From Tissierella sp. MB52-C2 (GTDB taxonomy: Bacteria > Bacillota > Clostridia > Tissierellales > Tissierellaceae): 64,000 nt of DNA. The position numbers were made by a program, and so were the translations under genes. The notes below the pieces were generated by a model. It searched no databases and was not told where the DNA came from. It saw nothing but the letters and a program-made list of their open reading frames with translations. This document shows, piece after piece, positions 36,277 to 44,280 of this stretch; the first letter of the stretch is position 1, and each line of letters starts with the position of its first letter. Location of the stretch: contig NZ_CP133261.1 in the NCBI RefSeq assembly GCF_030931715.1, positions 2,830,643-2,894,642 of the forward strand, in the 5' to 3' direction.

Positions 36277-36581
36277 AAACCCAACTCCTTTCATATAAGC
36301 TATATGCTTATATTGTCTATAGTATTATTATACCCGCAAAATTAATATAATAACAAAATTAAAAATTATTAAAATTAAAAATTAATCAAGTTTATCCACA
36401 ATATGTATAAATAATCAACATTTTGAAATCAATAACCAACAATTAACATGATGTTTTCTGTGGATAATGTGTATAAACCTGTGCAAAACTGTCTATAATC
36501 TAATTTTAACTGTTTTTACCTGTGGATACATTATGGACAAGTGGTGGATAAATTGATAAAAAAATAGAAAGGCTAACCTTT
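36277..36581. other. Intergenic region with DnaA-box cluster
   Basis: About 300 bases between hpf and the flagellar genes, no ORF. The left 90 bases (36300-36390) are almost only A and T; the right 160 bases hold the DnaA boxes listed separately. The hpf promoter must lie at its left edge. Confidence 0.6.
36392..36551. repeat. DnaA-box cluster
   Basis: Three perfect DnaA boxes (TTATCCACA 36392-36400; reversed at 36459-36467 and 36468-36476, the last as TTATACACA) plus one-mismatch boxes reversed at 36480-36488, 36521-36529 and 36543-36551. Six sites in 160 bp next to an A+T-only tract is far above chance. No dnaA, dnaN or rpmH is near, so it may be a DnaA titration or regulatory cluster, or a second origin-like site. 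Confidence 0.65.
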
Positions 36582-36590
36582 CTATTTTTT
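36557..36590. terminator. Terminator of the flagellar operon
   Basis: AAATAGAAAGG-ctaa-CCTTTCTATTT with A and T tracts on both sides; it overlaps the stop codon of the last flagellar gene. Confidence 0.9.
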
Positions 36591-37052
36591 TTCATCTATT
36601 AGCATACTTCCCACTGCTTCGTAGTTATATCCCTTATACGCTCTTTTAGCTTCCTTTACCTGTTTTAAATCTGACTTTATCTTATCCACATTGGATTTCA
36701 TCTTTGTTGTATTATTCTTATCTATAATCGATATATTATTTAATATTGTATTTATTTCTGAGACAATCTCTTTTAAAGATTTTATATTGGAATATTTTTG
36801 TATATCGATTTTATCTAAGCTGGTTATCTGTTCTTCCATTTTTATTTGATTATATAGATTTAGAAATTCCTTATCTATAATATCTATTTTTTCTATTAAC
36901 TTCTCTTTTGTTAATAGTGCTTCATTTAATTCTTCCATTTGTTCATTTTCAATGAAATCCTTTTGTAATTTAGTAATTTCTAGAATCTCATTTAAGATAG
37001 ATTTTTTTTCTTTTGAAAGTTCTATCATTCTTTTTACATTATCATAAGTCAT
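36582..37052 (-). CDS. FlgN/FliT-like flagellar export chaperone
   Basis: A 156-aa, almost fully helical, highly charged protein. The C-terminal pattern KQVKEAKRAYKGYNYEAVGS with SMLIDEKK is that of FlgN-family chaperones, which guard hook-filament junction proteins before export. Position directly behind fliS in the flaG-fliD-fliS operon agrees with a chaperone role; FliT is the other possibility. ATG 37052 follows TAGGTG. Sequence identity in this family is low, so the exact name is open. Confidence 0.7.
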   Translation of the reverse strand: MTYDNVKRMIELSKEKKSILNEILEITKLQKDFIENEQMEELNEALLTKEKLIEKIDIIDKEFLNLYNQIKMEEQITSLDKIDIQKYSNIKSLKEIVSEINTILNNISIIDKNNTTKMKSNVDKIKSDLKQVKEAKRAYKGYNYEAVGSMLIDEKK

Positions 37053-37060
37053 TTCCACAC

Positions 37061-37450
37061 CTACTTAGCCTGATAAACTTTTTGTTTTATCTGTTTTACA
37101 ACTTCTCTCCATGTATCTCGCATTTCACTTACTATATCAAGCGCTTCATCTATAGGTTTGATATCCTTATTTATATTTGCATCTACCAACTTTGATAAAA
37201 CAAATTCATATAGCTCCCTTAATCCCTTAGATATTTCTTGATTCATATCTAAAGAATAGTTTAATTCTATAATTATATCCTGTGCTCTTACCAGTGAAGT
37301 ATGTGCCTTTTCTAATTCCTTATTTTCTATACTATACTTCCCAATATTCATAAACTTAATTGCACCATCATATAACATGAGAGTAAGTTCTTCTGGAGTC
37401 GCTGTCAATATACTATTTTGTTTGTACTTATTTAATGCATCATATGACAT
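37061..37450 (-). CDS. fliS: Flagellin export chaperone FliS
   Basis: A 129-aa helical protein that binds flagellin in the cytoplasm and stops early polymerisation. Family marks are YKQNSILTATPEELTLMLYD near the N-terminus, GAIKFMNIGKYSIENKELEK, and LDMNQEISKGLRELYEFV. Length is standard. It lies 16 bases after fliD and 8 before the FlgN-like gene. Flagellin itself is not in the window. Confidence 0.95.
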   Translation of the reverse strand: MSYDALNKYKQNSILTATPEELTLMLYDGAIKFMNIGKYSIENKELEKAHTSLVRAQDIIIELNYSLDMNQEISKGLRELYEFVLSKLVDANINKDIKPIDEALDIVSEMRDTWREVVKQIKQKVYQAK

Positions 37451-37466
37451 TATCTTCTCTCCTTAA

Positions 37467-39197
37467 TTATTTCATTAACTGCTGCCCTATCCAGCCACTT
37501 TGGCTATTCATTTGAGCCAGCGCCTTTTCCATACTTGCAAATTTAGCATAATATGATTGTTCTTTTCTTGCAAGTAATATATTTAAATTGTCTATTCTCC
37601 TATCCATTTCACTTACTTCTTTATCTAAGTCTGATATACTTGATTTCGAAGTTACAAAATCTGTCAACATAAATGGATTTACAGTTCTAAGTAAATCAGC
37701 ATCTTCTCCTGGACCAGACTTGTTTATGATAGATTTCATTCCATCTATTAGATTATCGTAGACAGTAGTGAATATACCATTATTTTTCTTCAAATATTCT
37801 TTATTCTCTTTTTCATATTTACGTAATGCTTCATTGTATAATTTTAAGTCCTTATTATAATCCTCCATAGCTTTAGCAAGTTCTTCCTCTGATAATCCTT
37901 CTTTTTCAACAGGATTCGGTTTATTTGGTTTGCCAGGCTTTGACGGGACTTCCTTAAATAGCAACTCCATAACTCCCTCTGGATCTTCCATAATTGCTTT
38001 TCTAAGCTTATCTTCGTCTATTTGAAGTTTACCACCTGCTGATCCTTTAGCGTACTTTTCAGTGCTTATACCTATTTGTGTAATATGTTTAAAGTTACCC
38101 TCGGTCTCTAAAGTCCTGTATAAATCATTTCTTACAGTTTGAAGAATTCTAGTAAGGTTTTCATCTCTATTTAGCATACCTGATTTTGCTTTTTCTGTCC
38201 ATAGCTTTACATCATCTTCGTGCATTGCTTTTTTCTCGTCTTGAGATAAAGGCTGATAGTCTGAGTATCTTTTTTCACTTATGGCACCTGATGCCATATC
38301 CACTAGATTGTTATAATCATCTATAAGCTTTGTAATTTTATCGAATATACCATCTACATTGGTATCTACATTTATATTAGTAGTACCTTCTGCTTTAAGT
38401 TCGATATCTAACCCGTTTAAATTTATATTGTTAGAAGAGTACTCTAGTGTTACTCCATTATATTTGATTTTAGCATTTTCACCATTTAAATTTTCTAAAT
38501 TTGCACCTTCAAATACTTTTCCATCTATCGATTTAGCGGTAGTATTTTTAAGTGCCTTAACGAAACTTTCTCCATCAGTATCAGTAGTTACTTCAATGTC
38601 AATTGTGCTATCTTTTCCAGTTGTTGTATTCTGCATAAATATTCTTCCATTATTAGAATCATAAAAAGCAGTTACTTTTGTGTCTTCTGTTTTAGCATTA
38701 ATTGCCTTTACAACATCTGACATTGTAACATTTTCTCCAGATGCGTTTACTTTAATCTCTTGTCCATTTATTGTAAAAGTCATTCCATCCACAAGTTTAT
38801 CTTGTTCATCTTTCATATAAGCACTGGCAAAACTGCCCGATGAAGCTAGGCTCTCCACCTTAATACTATAGCTTCCATTAACAGTATCCTTACCAGATTT
38901 TACAGTAGCCACATTCTCATTAGATGATATAGCTTTTCTAACATAATCCAAATTTTTATAAGAACTTCCAAATATTGCTCCTGTACTAGTTGTCTTATTT
39001 AAACCCAATTCCTTCTTAGTATTCAATATAAAGTTAGCAAACATCTTGTTCATACTATTGTATGCTTCTTGTCTCCATAAGGATATTTGTCTAGATTGTT
39101 CATATCTGCTGACCTTTAATCTCTCTGCTTTCATCATACTTTCAACCATCATATCTGTATCCATACCTGATGCTAATCCTGGTATTCTTAAACTCAT
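37467..39197 (-). CDS. fliD: Flagellar filament cap protein FliD
   Basis: A 576-aa cap protein that folds flagellin at the filament tip. The N-terminal MSLRIPGLASGMDTDMMVES and the C-terminal coiled coil (SDLDKEVSEMDRRIDNLNIL, then YYAKFASMEKALAQMNSQSG) are typical. Oddity: between about 415 and 470 there is a Pro/Lys/Glu-rich insertion (KPGKPNKPNPVEKEGLSEEE followed by a charged helix) in the C-terminal coiled-coil region. ATG follows AGGGGTG. Part of the flaG-fliD-fliS-flgN-like operon. Confidence 0.95.
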   Translation of the reverse strand: MSLRIPGLASGMDTDMMVESMMKAERLKVSRYEQSRQISLWRQEAYNSMNKMFANFILNTKKELGLNKTTSTGAIFGSSYKNLDYVRKAISSNENVATVKSGKDTVNGSYSIKVESLASSGSFASAYMKDEQDKLVDGMTFTINGQEIKVNASGENVTMSDVVKAINAKTEDTKVTAFYDSNNGRIFMQNTTTGKDSTIDIEVTTDTDGESFVKALKNTTAKSIDGKVFEGANLENLNGENAKIKYNGVTLEYSSNNINLNGLDIELKAEGTTNINVDTNVDGIFDKITKLIDDYNNLVDMASGAISEKRYSDYQPLSQDEKKAMHEDDVKLWTEKAKSGMLNRDENLTRILQTVRNDLYRTLETEGNFKHITQIGISTEKYAKGSAGGKLQIDEDKLRKAIMEDPEGVMELLFKEVPSKPGKPNKPNPVEKEGLSEEELAKAMEDYNKDLKLYNEALRKYEKENKEYLKKNNGIFTTVYDNLIDGMKSIINKSGPGEDADLLRTVNPFMLTDFVTSKSSISDLDKEVSEMDRRIDNLNILLARKEQSYYAKFASMEKALAQMNSQSGWIGQQLMK

Positions 39198-39207
39198 AAA
39201 ATCACCC

Positions 39208-39561
39208 CTATATTTTTTTATCCACTATTATCCCAGCAACTTCCCACATAGATGCTACAATATCTAGTATCTTCTCTGGTGGAAGTTCTCTAATTACTTC
39301 ATCTGTTGTTACATCTATGACTTTAACCATTATTTGTTTAGTCTTTTCATGTATTGAAAATTCAAATCTTCTATCATATATTATAAAATCTTTATTTGCC
39401 TTTTCTATTAAACCTATTACATCTTCCTCTGAAATACTTTTATTTCCCATTTGAACTGGTTCGTCAAGCTTCCCTTTTCTTGCCGCAATGTCATTGCTGC
39501 TATTCATGGTTATATTATTTTGCATCTGATTAGTTCTTTGACTTACATTAGATATTTGCAT
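39208..39561 (-). CDS. flaG: FlaG family flagellar protein
   Basis: A 117-aa protein. The unordered polar N-terminal half is followed by the FlaG core FIIYDRRFEFSIHEKTKQIM, then VIDVTTDEVIRELPPEKILD. FlaG affects filament length in other bacteria; its mechanism is not clear. First gene of the operon, directly behind a sigma-28 promoter, with AGAGGGGG before ATG. Confidence 0.93.
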   Translation of the reverse strand: MQISNVSQRTNQMQNNITMNSSNDIAARKGKLDEPVQMGNKSISEEDVIGLIEKANKDFIIYDRRFEFSIHEKTKQIMVKVIDVTTDEVIRELPPEKILDIVASMWEVAGIIVDKKI

Positions 39562-39594
39562 TGTATTTCCCCCTCTTATCCTCTTCTATTTACT

Positions 39595-39622
39595 ATATCG
39601 GCTAATAAAAGCCTTTACTTTA
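39595..39622 (-). promoter_or_regulatory. Sigma-28 (SigD/FliA) promoter
   Basis: Minus strand TAAA (39619-39622), 16 bases, GCCGATAT (39595-39602), close to the TAAA-N15-GCCGATAA consensus, about 35 bases before flaG. This marks the operon as late flagellar. Confidence 0.85.
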
Positions 39623-39645
39623 ACAAATATAAGGAAAATAAATAA

Positions 39646-39680
39646 CTCCGATTTCTGATATCAAACATCAAAAATCGGAG
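39646..39680 (-). terminator. pepF terminator
   Basis: CTCCGATTT/AAAATCGGAG stem with 16-base loop and a TTATTTATTTT run on the minus strand, between the peptidase and flaG. Confidence 0.7.
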
Positions 39681-39692
39681 CTATCTATTATA

Positions 39693-41390
39693 TTAAAAAC
39701 TGCTATCGTCTACGCCATCTAACCAATCTTTAATAGGACCTACTACTCTTTTAATTGTTCCGTCTCTAAAAGGATTTTCTAAATTAGCTAAGTCTACTAA
39801 TTCTAGGAAAGGCTTACTTCCTCCAGCTTTGCAAAGTCTTAGATAATCTTCCCAAGCCTTTTTCTTATCCTCTCTTATTTTTATCCAAAATTGGAATGCA
39901 CATACTTGAGCTAAAGTATAGTCTATATAGTAAAATGGACTGCTAAATATATGCCCTTGTCTAAACCAATATGTTCCTTTGCTTAGAAAATCATTATCTG
40001 CATAATCCCTAAATGGTAAGTACTTACCTTCTATATCTCTCCATTTAGCCTTTCTCTCCTCTGATGTTGCTGTTGGATTTTGATATACATAATGCTGGAA
40101 CTCATCTACAGTTACTCCATATGGTATAAATGTAACTGCTCCTGATAAATGACTAAACTTATATTTTTCTACTTCATCTTGGAAGAAAAGTTCCATCCAT
40201 GGCCATGTGATGAACTCCATACTCATTGAGTGAATTTCACAAGCCTCCAATGTTGGAAATCCATATTCAGGAAGTTCTAATCCCATGCTCATATATGTTT
40301 GGAATGCATGACCTGCCTCATGGGTCAATACATCTATATCTCCAGATGTACCATTAAAATTTGAAAATATAAATGGTGATTTGTAATCTGGGATAATAGT
40401 ACAATATCCACCTGCCATTTTTCCATTCTTGCTAACTAAATCTAACAATTCTCTATCTAACATAAAATTAAAAAATTCATCTGTTTCAGGAGATAACTCC
40501 TTATACATTTTCTTTCCATTTTCTATAATCCAATCTGCATCTCCCTTTGGAGTTGCATTTCCCGTTGTATATTCCAATGGTTCGTCATAATACTTCATTT
40601 CCTTAAGATCTAATCTCTTTCTCTGTCTATCCTTTAATTCTGCCGCCACTGGAACTAAATCTTCATATACTTGCCTTCTATAGTTACTAACCATAGCTGC
40701 ATCATAATCAGATCTACCTAATCTTTTATATCCCATTTCTACATAATCTGTAAAACCTAAGGCCTTAGCCATTTTATCTCTTACCTTAACTAATTCATCA
40801 TAAATTCTATCGAATTCAGCTTCATTGGCTTTAAAAAATTCTGTTGTAGTTTCTGATGCCTTCTTTCTCATATCTCTATCCTTTGATTCTAGGAAAGGTT
40901 TCATTTGACTTAGGTTTCTTATTTCTCCTTCAAAGGAAAGTTTAGCTGAAGCTATTAATTTATCATATTCTGTTACTAATTTATTTTCCTTCACAAGGTC
41001 CTCTATTATATCTTCTGAAAATGTTTGTAGCTGAAGTTCTGCTAAAGTGAATACTTGTTTTCCCCAATATTCTTGTAATTCCTTTCTAAATTTGGAATTA
41101 ATCAATTCCTTATAAAACTTAGAAACTAAATTTTCAAACTTTGGTCTATTTTCGTCTATAAAATCATTTTCCTTTGCATAAAATTCATCTTCTGTATCTA
41201 TGGAATGTCTAATGCTTACTAAAGTTGACATAGTATCCACATGATTTCTTATCTTATTGATCTCTTTCATCACCTGATTTTGCTCTTCAAAAGTTTTGGA
41301 TTCATTAAATCTTTGTAAGGCTTCATTAAATTCATCTGTGATCTCACCTAGGTCTGGTCTTTCATATTTAAAATCTTTAAACTTTAACAT
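39693..41390 (-). CDS. M3 family oligoendopeptidase (PepF-like)
   Basis: A 565-aa zinc metallopeptidase for short peptides, cytoplasmic (no signal). The active site LTHEAGHAFQTYMSM has HExxH near residue 357, with a downstream Glu in FPTLEACEIHSMSMEFI as third ligand. Tyr/His substrate residues are in FYYIDYTLAQVCAFQFW. Length and order are those of the M3 oligoendopeptidase group. ATG follows AGAGGGGG. Monocistronic. It would break down peptides brought in by transporters such as the Opp system in this window. Confidence 0.94.
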   Translation of the reverse strand: MLKFKDFKYERPDLGEITDEFNEALQRFNESKTFEEQNQVMKEINKIRNHVDTMSTLVSIRHSIDTEDEFYAKENDFIDENRPKFENLVSKFYKELINSKFRKELQEYWGKQVFTLAELQLQTFSEDIIEDLVKENKLVTEYDKLIASAKLSFEGEIRNLSQMKPFLESKDRDMRKKASETTTEFFKANEAEFDRIYDELVKVRDKMAKALGFTDYVEMGYKRLGRSDYDAAMVSNYRRQVYEDLVPVAAELKDRQRKRLDLKEMKYYDEPLEYTTGNATPKGDADWIIENGKKMYKELSPETDEFFNFMLDRELLDLVSKNGKMAGGYCTIIPDYKSPFIFSNFNGTSGDIDVLTHEAGHAFQTYMSMGLELPEYGFPTLEACEIHSMSMEFITWPWMELFFQDEVEKYKFSHLSGAVTFIPYGVTVDEFQHYVYQNPTATSEERKAKWRDIEGKYLPFRDYADNDFLSKGTYWFRQGHIFSSPFYYIDYTLAQVCAFQFWIKIREDKKKAWEDYLRLCKAGGSKPFLELVDLANLENPFRDGTIKRVVGPIKDWLDGVDDSSF

Positions 41391-41588
41391 ACTTTTCCCC
41401 CTCTCAATAGTTATAATTATTATTTTACCAAATATTACATAAAATTAGTATATTAATGTTTTATTTCTTGATTTTTACTCATAAAAGATTTAATATTATA
41501 CTTATATTTAAAATAGTAGATAAATCATAATAGGGAATAATATTATCTACTATATTATTTATTAATAATAATTTGGAGTGTGATAGTA

Positions 41589-42833
41589 TTGTCTGGTGAT
41601 TCGGTTGGACAAATTATAGTTTTATTTATTCTTATCGGGCTTTCTGCCTTTTTCTCTGCATCTGAAACTGCCCTTGTCTCTTTGAGTAAAATTAGATTAA
41701 GAAAAATGGTTGAAGATGATGAAAAAAATGCAAAGCTAATCAATAAGCTTGTAGATAATCCAAATAAATTACTAGGTGCCATTTTAATAGGCAATAATAT
41801 AGTAAATATTGGAGCGTCTGCCTTGGCTACTACCATAGCTGTTGATATTTATGGCTCCAAGGGAGCACTAATATCTACTATAGTTATGACTATATCCATA
41901 CTTATTTTTGGAGAAGTAACTCCAAAATCTTTAGCAGCTCAAAACTCAGAAAAAACTTCTATTAAAGTTGCTAAGCCTATACATTTAATTACCATAATTC
42001 TAATGCCTTTCATTACCGTTCTTACTTTTATAACAAATGGACTAGTTAGATTGCTAGGTGGTACTATAAATTCTAATCAACCTTTAATTACAGAGGAAGA
42101 ATTAAAAACTATTGTGAATGTAAGTCTTGAAGAAGGTGTATTAGAAGGAGACGAAAGACAGATGATTTATAATGTTTTTGAGTTTGGCGACTCTCAAGCC
42201 AAAGATGTAATGACTCCACGAACTAATATGGCTGTAGTAAATGTCAATTCAACCTATGAGGAATTATTAGAATTTTTACAGGAAGAGAATTTCTCTAGAA
42301 TTCCAGTATATGAAGAGGATATAGATGATATAATTGGTATAATGCACGTAAAAGAACTTATACTTTACTTAGATCATAAAGATAATTTTAATTTAAGAGA
42401 TATAATTAGACCCGCATACTTTACTCATGAGTTTAAGTCTACAGCAGAACTATTTGATGAAATGAGGCTAAAACGTATTCCTGTGGCCATTATTTTAGAC
42501 GAATATGGCGGTACTGCTGGTATGGTAACTACAGAGGATTTAGTTGAGGAAATTGTTGGAGAAATTAAAGATGAGTACGATGAAGAACATGAAGAAATAG
42601 AGGTAATTCGTGAAGACGAATATTTAGTAGATGGAAGTACAAAGCTTGATCTTCTTAATGAAATGATAGGAACTACTATAGAATCTGAAGACTTCGATTC
42701 CATAGGTGGTTTTATAATTGGAATCCTTGACCGTTTTCCTGAAGAATATGAAACTATTGAATATGAAAATATTAAATTTATAATAGAGAACGTCGATAAA
42801 AATAGAATCGAAAAAGTGAGGATACTTACTTAA
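41589..42833 (+). CDS. CNNM/CBS-domain membrane protein (HlyC/CorC family)
   Basis: A 414-aa protein with four N-terminal membrane segments (DUF21/CNNM domain; FFSASETALVSLSKIRLRKM, NNIVNIGASALATTIA, FGEVTPKSLAAQNSEK), a CBS pair (VMTPRTNMAVVNVNS, FSRIPVYEEDIDDIIGIMHV, KRIPVAIILDEYGGTAGMVT) and the C-terminal CorC_HlyC domain. Relatives take part in Mg2+ or other cation transport; the old hemolysin name is misleading. I choose TTG 41589, ten bases after GGAG; GTG 41580 is only two bases from it. Divergent from the M3 peptidase. Confidence 0.9.
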   Translation: MSGDSVGQIIVLFILIGLSAFFSASETALVSLSKIRLRKMVEDDEKNAKLINKLVDNPNKLLGAILIGNNIVNIGASALATTIAVDIYGSKGALISTIVMTISILIFGEVTPKSLAAQNSEKTSIKVAKPIHLITIILMPFITVLTFITNGLVRLLGGTINSNQPLITEEELKTIVNVSLEEGVLEGDERQMIYNVFEFGDSQAKDVMTPRTNMAVVNVNSTYEELLEFLQEENFSRIPVYEEDIDDIIGIMHVKELILYLDHKDNFNLRDIIRPAYFTHEFKSTAELFDEMRLKRIPVAIILDEYGGTAGMVTTEDLVEEIVGEIKDEYDEEHEEIEVIREDEYLVDGSTKLDLLNEMIGTTIESEDFDSIGGFIIGILDRFPEEYETIEYENIKFIIENVDKNRIEKVRILT

Positions 42834-43087
42834 AGTAGGAATATTGTTATTGACAAAATAATAATATTAAAATATAATGGTAAAAACTGTACATTGAACT
42901 AAAGCTTTAATTGAATAACTTACAACTTTGAACAATATGAGCCCTTCTTTCTTAGTAGGGCTATTTTTATAGAAATTTTTTTAATTAGAATTTTCAGAAT
43001 GATTGTCCTATTCTGTCTAATTATGTTTTTTTGATTATTTATCTCCTTTTATGGAGTTAAATATATAAAAAATAAGGGGGAGATATT
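42834..43087 (+). promoter_or_regulatory. Perfect promoter followed by short leader and terminator
   Basis: TTGACA (42850-42855), 17 bases, TATAAT (42873-42878) is a perfect promoter, yet a hairpin AGCCCT/AGGGCT followed by ATTTTTAT (42940-42970) lies about 60 bases into the transcript and 118 bases before the DUF3798 gene. This is the layout of an attenuated leader or a small RNA. The hairpin may also end the upstream CBS gene. No known riboswitch class was recognised. Confidence 0.55.
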
Positions 43088-44227
43088 ATGAAAAAGACGT
43101 TTATTCTTTTATTAGTTGCTATTCTAGTATTCACTGCTGGCTGTGGAACTAAACAACCTGTATCCAGTGGCGGAGACACATCTTCCGATGTGGATTATAA
43201 AATTGGTATAGTAACTGGAACTGTCTCTCAAGGTGAAGAGGAGTTCCGCGCTGGTGAGAATATGGTTGCTAAATATGGCAAAATGATTAAGCACATTACT
43301 TATCCAGACAAGTTCTCTCAAGAGCAAGAAACAACCATATCACAGGTTGCTACCCTTGCTGCTGATCCAGATGTTAAGGCTATAGTTTTTGTTCAAGCAG
43401 TTCCTGGGGCTGCTGCAGCTATAGACAAGGTTAAAGAAACTAGGCCAGACATATTATTTATTCTAGGTGTACCTCATGAAGATCCTGATGTGATTGCAAG
43501 TCGTGCAGATATTGCACTGGAGCTTGACCAACTTCAACGTGGTGAATCAATAATTCATACTGCTCAGCGAATGGGAGCTAAAACATTTGTACATTACTCC
43601 TTCCCAAGACATATGTCTATGGAATTATTATCTGCTAGGAGAGATGCTTTCAAGGAAACTTGTGATAAGTTAGGTATTGAATTCGTAGAAGTTGATGCTC
43701 CAGATCCAACATCTGATGCAGGTACATCGGGTGCTCAACAATTTATATTAGAAGATGTTCCAAGACAAGTGGAGAAATATGGAACAGATACTGCTTTCTT
43801 TAGTACTAACTGTTCAATGCAAGAGCCTTTAATTAAACAAGCTCTCGAAACAGGTGCAATCTATCCTGAACAATGCTGTCCATCACCATACCATGCATAT
43901 CCAGGTGCTTTAGGTATTCAAATACCTAAAGATAAGGCTGGAGACTTAGATTACTTATCTGAGCAAATAGCTGCTAAAATAGGCGAAAAAGGTGGTACTG
44001 GAAGATTCGGTACTTGGAATCGACCTGCAAACGTAGCTATAATCGAAGCTGGTGTAGAATATGCTAAAGCATATGCTGAAGGTAAAATAGAAAAATTTGA
44101 TAAAGATGCAATGATTAATTATATGAAAGAAGCAACTAATGATACAAAAAATGAGGTTAAAGTTACAGAGTTCAATGAAGCTACTCCAAACTTCTTATTA
44201 TTTGTACTAGGTTCACAAACATTTTAA
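43088..44227 (+). CDS. DUF3798 lipoprotein, periplasmic-binding-protein-like
   Basis: A 379-aa exported lipoprotein with signal MKKTFILLLVAILVFTAGC (lipobox TAGC). The rest has the two-lobed fold pattern of type I substrate-binding proteins: YKIGIVTGTVSQGEEEF, AADPDVKAIVFVQAVPG, DILFILGVPHEDPD. I assign DUF3798 from the overall pattern. It is followed by an MglA-type ATPase and two permeases, so it should be the receptor of that importer. The ligand is not known. AAGGGGGAG before ATG. Confidence 0.82.
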   Translation: MKKTFILLLVAILVFTAGCGTKQPVSSGGDTSSDVDYKIGIVTGTVSQGEEEFRAGENMVAKYGKMIKHITYPDKFSQEQETTISQVATLAADPDVKAIVFVQAVPGAAAAIDKVKETRPDILFILGVPHEDPDVIASRADIALELDQLQRGESIIHTAQRMGAKTFVHYSFPRHMSMELLSARRDAFKETCDKLGIEFVEVDAPDPTSDAGTSGAQQFILEDVPRQVEKYGTDTAFFSTNCSMQEPLIKQALETGAIYPEQCCPSPYHAYPGALGIQIPKDKAGDLDYLSEQIAAKIGEKGGTGRFGTWNRPANVAIIEAGVEYAKAYAEGKIEKFDKDAMINYMKEATNDTKNEVKVTEFNEATPNFLLFVLGSQTF

Positions 44228-44231
44228 GACT

Positions 44232-44256
44232 AAGGAGTCGTGAAAGCGACTCCCTT
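44232..44256 (+). promoter_or_regulatory. Intercistronic hairpin after the binding-protein gene
   Basis: GGAGTCG-tgaaag-CGACTCC, between the lipoprotein and ATPase genes. Such hairpins commonly protect the binding-protein mRNA and lower downstream expression. Confidence 0.6.
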
Positions 44257-44280
44257 ATCTTTAACTAAAGGAGGGTTAAA

